From contig NZ_PVUF01000008.1 in the NCBI RefSeq assembly GCF_003003215.1, forward strand, positions 1-64,000: a stretch of 64,000 nt of DNA, given 5' to 3'. How positions within the stretch are numbered: the first letter of the stretch is position 1; each line of letters opens with the position of its first letter. The notes under the pieces were generated by a model. That model saw nothing but the letters and a program-made list of their open reading frames with translations, ran no database searches and had not been told where the DNA came from. The position numbers were made by a program, and so were the translations under genes. Shown here piece after piece: positions 1-8,439 of this stretch. Origin of the DNA: Tritonibacter scottomollicae. Lineage in GTDB: Bacteria > Pseudomonadota > Alphaproteobacteria > Rhodobacterales > Rhodobacteraceae.

Positions 1-694
1 GCAAGAGGCGTGCCACCGATGGCATAGGTAATGGTTGGCGTGGTGCCGCTGTTGTCCGTGACCGACCCCAGCGACGTGACATCTAGCATCGCGGTATTTG
101 TGCCAGCATCGGTGGACGCGGATTGAGCACCGGGGGCTGTGATCACCGGCACTTCGCCATCCGTCACGGTAACCGTAAAGCTCTGCTGCACCGCCGCATT
201 GCCCGCTCCGTCAGAGGCATCCATCGTCACCGTGGTCATCCCCATCGGAAAGGCATGAGCCCCGGCAAGAGGCGTGCCACCGATGGCATAGGTAATGGTT
301 GGCGTGGTGCCGCTGTTGTCCGTGACCGACCCCAGCGACGTGACATCCAGCGTCGCGGTGTTTGCGCCAGCATCGGTGGACGCGGATTGAGCACCGGGGG
401 CTGTGATCACCGGCACTTCGCCATCCGTCACGGTGACCGTAAAGCTCTGCTGCACCGCCGCATTGCCCGCCCCGTCAGAGGCATCCATCGTCACCGTGGT
501 CACCCCCATCGGAAAGGCATAGGCCCCGGCAAGGGGCGTGCCGCCAATGGCATAGGTAATGGCTGGCGTGGTGCCGCTATTGTCCGTGACCGACCCCAGC
601 GACGTGACATCCAGCGTCGCGGTATTTGCTCCAGTATCCGTGGACGCGGATTGAGCACCGGGTGTTGTGATTACCGGCGGCTCTGTGTCGGTGA
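1..694 (-). repeat. Tandem 264-bp coding repeats (88 aa each)
   Basis: The sequence beginning at base 1 recurs at 265 with the same 40 or so bases, and a second marker (tcagaggcat) recurs at 211 and 475, both giving a 264-bp period. The units are nearly identical at DNA level, which suggests recent amplification or gene conversion. Confidence 0.85.
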
Positions 695-1334
695 CGCTTA
701 TTGAGATATTTAGTGTACCTTCGGTGTAGAACGGAGAAGACGCTGGCCCGGTCGCAACAGCATTGCAGGTTCCGACACCCACCATATTCAGTGTTAACCC
801 AGACGCCGTACACACGCTGGATGTATTGCTGGCCAATGAGGGCGTCACCCCAGACGGTGTCACCAACGCAAGCGGGACAGAGCTGCCTTCAGCTGCCGTG
901 GTCGGTGCGCTACCACTTGAGAAATACGGTGTGTTGGGGCTCGGATCGGCGGCGGACACGTTGTAATACAACGTGATCGAGCTTCCCGTCGTGAGCGTAA
1001 TGGTACCCGCCGCCGTCACCGATGTGTCACCCGCTGTTGTGGTATAAGTGCCGGTGCAGGTAATGGTCGAATTGAGACCAGCACTTGTGGGAGAGCAGCT
1101 AAGCATCGGCCCGACACTATTGGATACATTCACTGCCGAGACCGAGGAGTTGTTGGTATTTATTGCCACCGTAAAGGTAATCGTCTCACCAGATCCGGAA
1201 AAATTACTCGGTGAAGCTGTCTCGCTGTCTATGTACTGTGCCTGAGCAGACGCGCTAAAAATGAGCACGACCCACAATGCTGCCAACTGACTAACGCGCC
1301 AGAACGATTGAAAAATCGACATTGATAAATTCAC
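1..1334 (-). CDS. HYR/Ig-like repeat surface protein, 3' end outside window
   Basis: The reverse strand is open from about 1334 to base 1, with no stop before the edge. The N-terminus (SQLAALWVVLIFSASAQAQ) is a signal peptide. Then comes a region of about 190 residues resembling DUF11-type beta domains (GETITFTVAINTN), followed by 88-residue HYR-like units containing GSVTDNSG, ITYAIGGTPLAGA and GNAAVQQSFTVTVTDG. Two full units and part of a third are visible. I prefer a GTG start at 1334 because a GAGGA Shine-Dalgarno lies 6 nt upstream; the ATG at 1322 is in frame but 18 nt from it. The units match the autotransporter at 4979-8263 in length and style, so a surface or adhesion role is inferred. 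The C-terminus, and so the anchoring type, cannot be seen. Confidence 0.8.
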   Translation of the reverse strand, partial: MNLSMSIFQSFWRVSQLAALWVVLIFSASAQAQYIDSETASPSNFSGSGETITFTVAINTNNSSVSAVNVSNSVGPMLSCSPTSAGLNSTITCTGTYTTTAGDTSVTAAGTITLTTGSSITLYYNVSAADPSPNTPYFSSGSAPTTAAEGSSVPLALVTPSGVTPSLASNTSSVCTASGLTLNMVGVGTCNAVATGPASSPFYTEGTLNISISVTDTEPPVITTPGAQSASTDTGANTATLDVTSLGSVTDNSGTTPAITYAIGGTPLAGAYAFPMGVTTVTMDASDGAGNAAVQQSFTVTVTDGEVPVITAPGAQSASTDAGANTATLDVTSLGSVTDNSGTTPTITYAIGGTPLAGAHAFPMGMTTVTMDASDGAGNAAVQQSFTVTVTDGEVPVITAPGAQSASTDAGTNTAMLDVTSLGSVTDNSGTTPTITYAIGGTPL

Positions 1335-1993
1335 TTATTGTCCTCACCTGAAATCATGCAAGAGTGGCGTGTTGTTTGAGTTGAGCAATAAAAGCCCCAG
1401 TGCCGCTTGCCTGCTGATCGTGTTTCATTTTGTGCGTTGGCTCTCTCCCATGACCGATCCGGCACGCTGCATTCGCACACAGCGTTTGGTGGTCCTTGAC
1501 CAGAGCGGTCGCGCGCAATGGTTCTGAGGAGAGCATTAGAGATCGGCTTGAGAACAGGGCCGCAAGCCTGAAGGCGACCCAAGGCTCCACCTGCGAAGAT
1601 GCCTTGATCCCAAAACCGAGTATGAATCTTAATTCCGTCCAAACTGACAACCCTGCAAAGCATATGGATCCGCCAATAGCGGAAGCACAAACCAAACAGC
1701 CTGTTGTCTGCGCCGACACGGATCTCTCCGCAGGATCATCCCAAGGGTCAGCATCTATGTGGTGCGGCTAATTTTACACCACGTCTTCTCAGACTGGTGT
1801 CAGAAAAGCCAAACAGCGTAGGCTATGTCAAAACTGTGGCATCAAAAATTTTCTGACAGTTTTTCGGAGCTGCATTTTTGCAACATGAAAGCTATTCAGA
1901 ATAATTTGACCGAAAGTAGCCGCATATACAGCACTGAGCTAGCCCACTATGAGCGTGCATCAGCGATGAACTTGGCGTTCTTTGAGTTTCCGC
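1335..1993. other. Intergenic stretch without a confident gene
   Basis: This stretch separates the repeat protein from the IS110 element. A reverse open frame of 121 codons (1354-1719) lies just upstream of the repeat-protein gene on the same strand and has a hydrophobic N-terminal half. I recognise no family, and overlapping frames on both strands are also open, so I do not call a gene. No promoter stands out. Confidence 0.4.
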
Positions 1994-2000
1994 TAATGGG

Positions 2001-2014
2001 ATGTACCGGCTGCT
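2001..2014 (+). repeat. IS110 left inverted repeat
   Basis: ATGTACCGGCTGCT is the exact reverse complement of 3345-3358. Such a 14-bp perfect match on either side of the transposase is strong support for the element boundaries. Confidence 0.85.
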
Positions 2015-2066
2015 TCACCCAGCAGGTTAGGCTGAGCCTATTTCACCTGCAGATAGGAGAAGTAGC

Positions 2067-3125
2067 ATGGCGAAGACAGATTTTGACGAGTTGATGTCGA
2101 TTGGAATCGATATCGGCAAAGATACGTTCCACCTTGTTGGCTTTGACCACGATGGGCAGCGTGTCCTGCGCAAACAGATCAAGCGATTGGCGTTGGTAGC
2201 AACATTCGAGAAGCTGCCGCGCTGTATTGTCGGCATGGAGGCGTGTTTGAGCGCCCATTTTGTCAGCCGCACATTACGGCAGATGGGGTTCGAACCTCGG
2301 ATTATTCCTGCGATCTATGTGAAACCTTTCACCAAGGGTCAGAAGAATGACTACAACGATGCAGAAGCTATTGCCGAGGCGGCGCTTCGGCCCAACCCGC
2401 AAACCGTTTCCGAGAAGAGCAAGGATCAGCTTGATCTACAAGCTCTACATCGCGTCCGGTCGCGGCTTGTGTCTCGCCGGACAGCGACCATCAATCAGAT
2501 CCGCGCCTTCTTGATTGAACAGGGCATCACTGTTCGCAAAGGTCTGCGCGCTTTGAGGAACTCGTTCGAGGCGATCCTCGAAGAGCGTAAAGGCGAGATA
2601 TCGCCGCGAATGCGCTCGATTTTGATCGGCCTTTACGGCGATTGGGTGTGGATGGACGACCGCATCGACAAGGTGTCGGCAGAGATCGAAGAAATTAGTC
2701 GAACCGAAGAGAACTGCGTCAACGTCATGTCGGTGCCGGGCATCGGCCCGATGATCTCGACGGCGATGGTTGCAGCGATCGGTGAAGGAGAAGCGTTTGA
2801 TCGCGGGCGCGACTTTGCGGCGTGGGTGGGTTTGGTCCCCAGGCAATACAGCACCGGAGGACGAATGGTCCTTGGACGCATATCGAAGCGCGGCAGCAGG
2901 TATCTGAGGATGCTGTTCGTTCAAGCGGCGAAGATCATCATGATGCGACCGCATCGTTGGCCGGACTTCAGCTTCGGTGCTTGGCTGGCACGAGCTTGCG
3001 AACGCATGCATCGCAACAAGGCCGCCGTCGCCCTCGCAAACAAGTTGGCGCGGATGGCCTGGAGCATTCTGAGACACAAAACGGTGTTTGATGCGTCGAG
3101 AGATGAGGTTGCCATCGGCATTTAG
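2067..3125 (+). CDS. IS110-family transposase (DEDD/serine recombinase)
   Basis: The product has 352 residues, close to the family norm. The N-terminal RuvC-like domain shows the DEDD signature: D15 in GIDIGKDT, E58 in GMEAC, and D95/D98 in KNDYNDAEA. The C-terminal Transposase_20 domain begins near SVPGIGPMISTAM (222 on) and contains YSTGG with S262, the likely nucleophile. Known IS110 enzymes cut and join target and donor DNA guided by a structured bridge RNA from the element's noncoding end. The ATG follows AGGAGAAGTAGC, a good ribosome-binding site. No disrupting mutation is seen, so the element may be active. Confidence 0.93.
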   Translation: MAKTDFDELMSIGIDIGKDTFHLVGFDHDGQRVLRKQIKRLALVATFEKLPRCIVGMEACLSAHFVSRTLRQMGFEPRIIPAIYVKPFTKGQKNDYNDAEAIAEAALRPNPQTVSEKSKDQLDLQALHRVRSRLVSRRTATINQIRAFLIEQGITVRKGLRALRNSFEAILEERKGEISPRMRSILIGLYGDWVWMDDRIDKVSAEIEEISRTEENCVNVMSVPGIGPMISTAMVAAIGEGEAFDRGRDFAAWVGLVPRQYSTGGRMVLGRISKRGSRYLRMLFVQAAKIIMMRPHRWPDFSFGAWLARACERMHRNKAAVALANKLARMAWSILRHKTVFDASRDEVAIGI

Positions 3126-3190
3126 CGTCCCAAGGCAATCCAAAGGAGTTCGCGATAGATCGAAAGCATGGAACGGAAATAATACGCCCC

Positions 3191-3304
3191 CAGAATCTGA
3201 CAGCCCGAATGGTCATAGTCGACCTGTCCGCTAATGAGATCACGGCGCGTGCGTAACCCCAACAAGGCCACGACCCGCGTGTCGACCAACAGGCCGGATA
3301 CATA
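3191..3304 (+). ncRNA. Candidate bridge RNA segment of the IS110 element
   Basis: In the IS1111 branch the guide RNA lies in the right noncoding end. Here a hairpin (GGTC 3211-3214, GACC 3221-3224, closed outside by ATCT 3195-3198 with AGAT 3237-3240) carries CAGCCC at 3201-3206 and TCCGCTAATG at 3227-3236 in its internal loop. TCCGCTAATG is identical to 1989-1998 at the left junction, and CAGCCC is complementary to GGGCTG at 3364-3369 at the right junction. A second echo, CCGGATACATA at 3294-3304, resembles the right end CCGGTACATA (3350-3359). The strand and exact ends of the RNA are inferred; the order of the two guides differs from that described for IS621. Confidence 0.4.
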
Positions 3305-3344
3305 TCTGCGACTTCCGAGAACATGCCAGAAATCATTTGCGAAT

Positions 3345-3358
3345 AGCAGCCGGTACAT
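3345..3358 (-). repeat. IS110 right inverted repeat
   Basis: AGCAGCCGGTACAT is the perfect reverse complement of the left repeat at 2001-2014. It lies 220 bp past the transposase stop, which leaves room for the guide RNA. Confidence 0.85.
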
Positions 3359-3466
3359 ACATTGGGCTGGCTGCCGGCATCTGAGGACCGGGACCAGATG
3401 CCGGCGCTCCGCAACTCTGCTGCCGCATCGCCGTAAGTCGGCTCGGAGCTCTCAATGCGGGTTAAC

Positions 3467-3835
3467 TCAGGCACCAGTTTTGCTGCGAGCTCTCTGCCAT
3501 CGAGCAATATCCCCCAGGATTTCAATTAGCTGGCTTCCGTCAGGTGACAGGGAGTACCGGGTGCCGCCAGCCGAGCGTTCGACAAGACGATCTTTCTCAA
3601 GTTCGCGCAACGCTCGGACACACACCCTTCGGTCCGCCACGGCGAGACGACCTTGCAGAGCTGGTATATCACTCTCAGTTTCCGAAAGCGCCATAAGGAT
3701 AGATGCTTTCCACTGTCCTCGAATGGCTTGCATACCAACCGCAAGATCACACCATTGATGCAGGTTCGCGCGATTTCGCTCTTGTGTCGTGGTGGGCGTA
3801 TGAGACCTTCTGTCAAAATTGTCAGGCTTGTTCAT
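3467..3835 (-). CDS. HxlR-family winged-helix regulator
   Basis: A 122-residue protein with the HxlR/MarR-like winged-helix pattern: IRGQWKASILMAL (about 38-50), then ALQGRLAVADRRVCVRALREL, and the wing GTRYSLSPDGSQLIEIL. HxlR proteins are small DNA-binding dimers, often repressors answering thiol-reactive or electrophilic compounds. It is divergent from the VOC gene at 3884 with 48 bp between them, so it probably controls that gene and itself from the shared region. The usual N-terminal sensing cysteine is displaced (one Cys near residue 29), so redox sensing is uncertain. Confidence 0.75.
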   Translation of the reverse strand: MNKPDNFDRRSHTPTTTQERNRANLHQWCDLAVGMQAIRGQWKASILMALSETESDIPALQGRLAVADRRVCVRALRELEKDRLVERSAGGTRYSLSPDGSQLIEILGDIARWQRARSKTGA

Positions 3836-3883
3836 GGGGCCTCAGGGCTGAATACCGATCTCTCGTAATATGGAGACGAGAGT

Positions 3884-4360
3884 ATGACTGAGCAACTATT
3901 TGTCGGGTTTCACCATTTTGCCCTGCGCACCCCAGATTTGCAGCGTTCGATCACGTTCTACAAAGCGTTAGGTTTCCGGCAAGTGCATGAGTGGGCATTG
4001 CCCGATTATGGGATTGAGCGTGCTGTCATGATGCAAGCCGCTGATACTAGAAGCTGGATCGAGATTTTCGATCTAGAGGCAGGTATCCCGATGCAGGGCC
4101 TAGGTGCAAAAGCTGCCCAAGCTATCGCGACCGGCGCACTCGCGCATATCTGCCTGACGGTCACTGACTTGACGAACGCATGCGCGCAGATCCTAGACGC
4201 GGGCGCGACGCATCTGTATGGCCCTGAAACTCTGAGACTTGGCCAGCCTGAGGTGAGCGTAGAAAACGCGATCTTTGAAGGTCCGGCTGGGGAAGTGATT
4301 GAACTACTGCAGCATGTTCGTTTTCCGGGTGATCTGCCGAATGCCTTCTGCCAGCTGTAG
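3884..4360 (+). CDS. VOC-fold (glyoxalase/dioxygenase-like) protein
   Basis: This 158-residue protein has the paired beta-alpha-beta-beta-beta units of the vicinal-oxygen-chelate superfamily. The likely metal ligands are H11 (HHFALRTPD), E60 (WIEIFDL), H88 (ALAHICLTV) and E140 (GEVIELL), a complete HEHE set. The family includes glyoxalase I, fosfomycin-resistance enzymes and ring-cleavage dioxygenases; the substrate cannot be told from sequence. It diverges from an HxlR regulator, which suggests induction by a toxic small molecule. The ATG follows GAGACGAGAGT. Confidence 0.8.
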   Translation: MTEQLFVGFHHFALRTPDLQRSITFYKALGFRQVHEWALPDYGIERAVMMQAADTRSWIEIFDLEAGIPMQGLGAKAAQAIATGALAHICLTVTDLTNACAQILDAGATHLYGPETLRLGQPEVSVENAIFEGPAGEVIELLQHVRFPGDLPNAFCQL

Positions 4361-4400
4361 GATCACACGGCCCGCGCAAAAAAAGGGCAGAGACCGAGAG

Positions 4401-4712
4401 ATGGTCCATGTCCTGTCATTGGTCTTTCAGCACAATGAGGAAGACATCCTGAGCGCAGTGGAACGGGCGCTGGAAGCGGGTGTGCCAACTAAAACGCATA
4501 TCCTGAACCTGGCTCACATCGATTGATTGCTCGCAAACCGACAGCCCCCCGAGGTCGATCTGCCTGACGTACTCGCATTGCAAACAACTCCAGAAGCAAA
4601 CGTAGATCGCCATGACGGACTGAGACAGGCCGGGGGAGGCGCCATGCGTCATGACCCAGCTCTGATGCATCAAAGCAGGCACCAGATCAAATTACACGCT
4701 GCAGCTGATTAA
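4401..4712 (+). pseudogene. IS21-family istA 3' remnant
   Basis: The reading frame VHVLSLVFQHNEEDILSA then ALEAGVPTKTHILNL matches the C-terminus of IS21 IstA transposases. An in-frame TGA at 4524-4526 interrupts it; the frame continues with EVDLPDVLALQTTPEANVD and HDGLRQAGGGAMRHDPA, the usual IstA end followed by the start of IstB. No upstream istA or full istB is present, so this is a scar. The stretch from 4713 to the next gene holds nothing I recognise. Confidence 0.7.
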
Positions 4713-4978
4713 TGCTCTGATATGGCCGATTATTAAAATTGCGAGCACGGGCGGCAACGCGCGCCAGCCCCTCTCACGTCGCAACGGCTTGCGCTGCCGG
4801 AGCCTTCGTGGGCAACGCCCGCCCTGCGCGCGGAAAAACATAATGCGGAAAAGGCTTTGCAAATCGAGCGGCACTTCCCTACCGGCCACGCATCACATTC
4901 ACGCTTTGGCAACTGTTGCGCAGTTAAAGCTCAGATCCATTGAACGTAGAACGCACAGTTTCGGGCGAAGGATGAATT

Positions 4979-7900
4979 ATGAAACAAGATATTCTTTGGC
5001 GGGCAAGAACCGCTTTGGTTGCTGGACTATCAGCCGTGTCGCTGATGGCCCCAACGATCAGCCACGGGTATACTGATGCGGATTACGTGGACGAGACTGT
5101 ACAGATAGGGCCAAGTTGCAATGCGCGAATGGTTGTGTCTGCGAGCTATTCAATAGTTAAATTTGATTATTCGGGCGAAAATGTAGCGGGCTCATCGTAT
5201 TTTCTAGGGGACAACCAAACAGATTGGCATCTTGGTATTAACACCACTTCCCTTGCAGCCTGCCTTGACACGCCCGAGGGCAACATTTCCAACCTCGCGC
5301 AAAACGGTGCGGAAGGTACGTTTGCGACGGATACCTATATGGGGTTTTCCTTCACACTAGCGACACCGACTTCCTATCTGAGTGCCGGGAACCATGAGTT
5401 CTCGTCAAACGGAAGTGCCCCGGATACGGAAGCCCCGGTGTTGACCGCCCCCAGTGCGCAGACCTCCGGCACCGATAGTGAAGCAGCGACCGCCTCCATC
5501 GATGTGACCAGCCTCGGCTCTGTCAGTGACAACGTCGATAGCAGCCTCTCAATCACCTACAAGGTCGGCGGCACCACGCTGACCGGCGCCTATGACTTCC
5601 CCGTGGGCGAGACCACCGTCACCATGGATGCGCAGGACGCCGCGGGCAATGCCGCCACGCAAGTCAGCTTTACCGTCACCGTCAGTGATGATGAGGCCCC
5701 AGCTCTGACCGCCCCCAGTGCGCAGACCTCCGGCACCGATAGTGAAGCAGCAACCGCCTCCATCGATGTGACCGGCCTTGGCTCTGTCAGTGACAACGTC
5801 GATAGCAGCCTCTCAATCACCTACAAGGTCGGCGGCACCACTCTGACCGGTGCCTATGACTTCCCTGTGGGCGAGACCACTGTCACCATGGAAGCGCAAG
5901 ACGCCGCGGGCAATGCTGCCACGCAAGTCAGCTTTACCGTCACCGTCAGCGACGCGGATACGCCGGTGCTGACCGCGCCGAATGCGCAAACCGCCCAAAC
6001 CGACGAGGGCGCCGACACGGCCTCCATCGATGTGACCGGCCTTGGCTCTGTCAGTGATAACGTCGATAGCAGCCTGACAATCACCTATAAGGTCGGCGAC
6101 ACCACGCTGACCGGCGCCTATGACTTCCCCGTGGGCGAGACCACCGTCACCATGGATGCGCAGGACGCCGCGGGCAATGCCGCCACGCAAGTCAGCTTTA
6201 CCGTCACCGTCACAGACGCGGATACGCCGGTGCTGACCGCGCCCAATGCGCAAACCGCCCAAACCGACGAGGGTGCTGACACGGCCTCCATCGATGTGAC
6301 CGGCCTTGGCTCTGTCAGTGACAACGTCGATAGCAGCCTCTCAATCACCTATAAGGTCGGCGGCACCTCTCTGAACGGCGCCTATGACTTCCCCGTGGGT
6401 GAGACCACCGTCACCATGGATGCGCAGGACGCCGCGGGCAATGCCGCCACGCAAGTCAGCTTTACCGTCACCGTCACAGACGCGGATACGCCGGTGCTGA
6501 CCGCGCCCAATGCGCAAACCGCCCAAACCGACGAGGGTGCTGACACGGCCTCCATCGATGTGACCGGCCTTGGCTCTGTCAGTGACAACGTCGATAGCAG
6601 TCTGACAATCACCTATAAGGTCGGCGGCACCACCCTGACCGGCGCCTATGACTTCCCTGTGGGCGAGACCACCGTCACCATGGATGCGCAGGACGCCGCG
6701 GGCAATGCCGCCACGCAAGTCAGCTTTACCGTCACCGTCACGGACGCCACTCCGCCGCCCGTTCCGACAGTGGCCAATGTCGAGGTCAACGAGGACCGCA
6801 CCCTTACGGTCACCGGCACCACAGAGCCCGGAGCGACGGTCACGGTGACCTTCCCCGATGGCAGTACGTCTAGGACTGTGGCCTCGGGCGGGTCCTCAAA
6901 CAGGACCAGCAACCGAGCACGCCTGCAAGCTATGAGCAATGCCGCAACCGTTGGCACCTTCTCCGTCGTGTCGGCCGCGCCCCAAACCAGCGGCGATGTG
7001 ACCGTTACCGCGACCGACGCCAATGGCAATACCTCTGGTGCAAGTGTGGTGGTCGTCGATGCAACCTCGCCCGATGTCGTGATCAGCGGTGCCCCGGAGA
7101 GATTGGCGCATCGAGCGCGCTTTGACGTCACCATCACATTTACCGAAAGCGTGACCGGCTTCGCCGCCAGCGATATCACTGCCGGAAATGCCTCAGTCAC
7201 CGGCCTGAGCGGTAGCGGCGCGGTCTACACCGCCACCATCGCCTCCGCAGGGACAGGCGACGTCAGCCTCTCGGTTGCCGCCGGGGCGGCGGCGGATGCG
7301 GCGGGCAATCTCACCACTGCCTCCAACACGCTGGTTGTTGCAGATACAACCGTGGAGCAGACGCAAAAGACGATCGCAAGCTTCCTGTTTAGCCGGGCCA
7401 ACCAACTGATCGCCAACCAACCCAACCTGACCCGTTTACTGACTGGCGCGGATGGCACGTTTGATGTGTCCGTTACTCGCGGGATGGGCCATTTCAATTT
7501 TGCGTCTAAGGGCAACAGAAACAGCTGGTTCCGTTTGAAGGGCGCCTGGTCCGAGGATGGCACCGCCGAAAGCCGATCGGCATTTGGCGCCCTGGGCGGC
7601 CACATACACCTGCAAGAATCTGTCCTCTTGGGTGCCATGCTGCAATTCGACCACCTGTCGCAGGACGATGGCGACGCCAGAATTGAGGGCACGGGCTGGT
7701 TGGTCGGTCCCTATGTGGTGGCAAAACTGCCCGATGATCCGCTCTATTTCGAGGGTCGCCTGCTCTATGGTCAGTCTTCAAACACCGTATCACCCTTTGG
7801 CACCTATGAAGATGATTTCGATACCTCACGCCTGTTGGCGCAAGTCAGGGTGACCGGTGACTACGCCTATAAAGAAGCGGTGCTAAGCCCCTATCTGAAC

Positions 7901-8263
7901 GCCGCGTACCTCAAGGACGATCAGGACGCCTATACCGACAGCCTCGGCAATCTGATCGGCGCCCAGAGCATCACACTGAGGCAGATTGCCCTCGGCCTTG
8001 ACGCGAGCCGCTCGCTTCCGGTCGTCAACGGCGTGCTGATGCTACAGGGCGGGATCTCAGGGATTTGGTCCTCTACCGGCGGTACCGCGGTGGCTGAGAC
8101 GGTTTTGCCGGGCTACGCCGGCTGGCGCGGCAAGGTTGATGCGGGCCTACGCTATGAGAGTGCTCGCCACGGCACCCTCACAGCCACTGCATTTGTCGAT
8201 GGGGTAGGTGCATCGGACTTTGAAAGCTACGGCTTGAGCGTGGAGTATTCCCTAGCGTTCTAA
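4979..8263 (+). CDS. Autotransporter with five HYR repeats
   Basis: 1094 residues. The first 33 or so form a signal peptide (ALVAGLSAVSLMAPTISHG). A unique beta-rich region follows to about residue 148, then five 88-residue HYR-like units (DNA 5425-6744), an Ig-like unit near 590-690 (VTGTTEPGATVTVTFPDGS), and a Bap-type Ig domain (FAASDITAGNASVTGL). From about residue 830 a beta-barrel autotransporter domain runs to a terminal phenylalanine (YGLSVEYSLAF), the usual Bam-recognised end. The protein should cross the inner membrane by Sec and display its repeats outside; adhesion or aggregation is inferred. AGGA lies 6 nt before the ATG, and a terminator hairpin follows the stop. Confidence 0.88.
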   Translation: MKQDILWRARTALVAGLSAVSLMAPTISHGYTDADYVDETVQIGPSCNARMVVSASYSIVKFDYSGENVAGSSYFLGDNQTDWHLGINTTSLAACLDTPEGNISNLAQNGAEGTFATDTYMGFSFTLATPTSYLSAGNHEFSSNGSAPDTEAPVLTAPSAQTSGTDSEAATASIDVTSLGSVSDNVDSSLSITYKVGGTTLTGAYDFPVGETTVTMDAQDAAGNAATQVSFTVTVSDDEAPALTAPSAQTSGTDSEAATASIDVTGLGSVSDNVDSSLSITYKVGGTTLTGAYDFPVGETTVTMEAQDAAGNAATQVSFTVTVSDADTPVLTAPNAQTAQTDEGADTASIDVTGLGSVSDNVDSSLTITYKVGDTTLTGAYDFPVGETTVTMDAQDAAGNAATQVSFTVTVTDADTPVLTAPNAQTAQTDEGADTASIDVTGLGSVSDNVDSSLSITYKVGGTSLNGAYDFPVGETTVTMDAQDAAGNAATQVSFTVTVTDADTPVLTAPNAQTAQTDEGADTASIDVTGLGSVSDNVDSSLTITYKVGGTTLTGAYDFPVGETTVTMDAQDAAGNAATQVSFTVTVTDATPPPVPTVANVEVNEDRTLTVTGTTEPGATVTVTFPDGSTSRTVASGGSSNRTSNRARLQAMSNAATVGTFSVVSAAPQTSGDVTVTATDANGNTSGASVVVVDATSPDVVISGAPERLAHRARFDVTITFTESVTGFAASDITAGNASVTGLSGSGAVYTATIASAGTGDVSLSVAAGAAADAAGNLTTASNTLVVADTTVEQTQKTIASFLFSRANQLIANQPNLTRLLTGADGTFDVSVTRGMGHFNFASKGNRNSWFRLKGAWSEDGTAESRSAFGALGGHIHLQESVLLGAMLQFDHLSQDDGDARIEGTGWLVGPYVVAKLPDDPLYFEGRLLYGQSSNTVSPFGTYEDDFDTSRLLAQVRVTGDYAYKEAVLSPYLNAAYLKDDQDAYTDSLGNLIGAQSITLRQIALGLDASRSLPVVNGVLMLQGGISGIWSSTGGTAVAETVLPGYAGWRGKVDAGLRYESARHGTLTATAFVDGVGASDFESYGLSVEYSLAF
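5425..6744 (+). repeat. Five tandem 264-bp coding repeats
   Basis: The segment encoding YDFPVGETTVTM recurs at about 5590, 5854, 6118, 6382 and 6646, an exact 264-bp spacing. Copies 3-5 share DEGADTASIDVTGLGSV and are nearly identical in DNA, while copies 1-2 use SEAATASIDVT. This layout allows copy-number change by recombination or slippage. Confidence 0.92.
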
Positions 8264-8292
8264 GTCGCCATTGCCTCAATTCGCAGTACAAG

Positions 8293-8319
8293 CGCCCTCC
8301 GCTTCACAGGCGGAGGGCG
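8293..8319 (+). terminator. Terminator hairpin after the autotransporter gene
   Basis: CGCCCTCCGC and GCGGAGGGCG form a perfect 10-bp stem around a 7-nt loop, 30 bp past the stop. Only two T residues follow directly, so it is a weak intrinsic terminator or an mRNA-stabilising hairpin. Confidence 0.6.
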
Positions 8320-8355
8320 TTGCTGTGGTAAGAGCGCAAATCGGCACAGAGAACT

Positions 8356-8392
8356 GGGGCGGAATCGGATCACCGGCACGAGGATTTTCAAT
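8356..8392 (+). repeat. Imperfect copy of the tRNA-Phe 3' part (island att site)
   Basis: 37 bases match 37985-38021 inside the tRNA-Phe gene with three mismatches and the same orientation. The matched part runs from the anticodon loop to the acceptor stem, the segment displaced by P4-type integrases. It fits the far attachment site of an island of about 29.6 kb. The last 9 bases of the tRNA 3' end are not conserved here, so the site is decayed. Confidence 0.65.
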
Positions 8393-8439
8393 TTTCCTAG
8401 GTTTCTATTCATCTTGTACCAAGCCTTCGCAGCCCGACG

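Larger units (their letters stand above)
1994..3363 (+). mobile_element. IS110-family insertion sequence, IS1111-like
   Basis: One transposase gene lies between subterminal inverted repeats at 2001-2014 and 3345-3358. Subterminal inverted repeats are the hallmark of the IS1111 branch of IS110. The outer ends are approximate, because this family makes no target duplication and keeps a few bases outside each repeat. Both flanks read TGGG (1997-2000 and 3363-3366), a possible shared core. The element carries about 60 bp of leader and about 220 bp of right-end noncoding DNA. Confidence 0.8.

Noticed and set aside
1-694. CRISPR-like or satellite array
   Set aside because: The period is 264 bp and in frame, with no spacers; these are coding repeats. 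No CRISPR array was seen in the window.
123-704. Plus-strand repeat-rich frame
   Set aside because: It is the shadow of the HYR-repeat gene on the minus strand; the Arg/His-rich text is typical of antisense.
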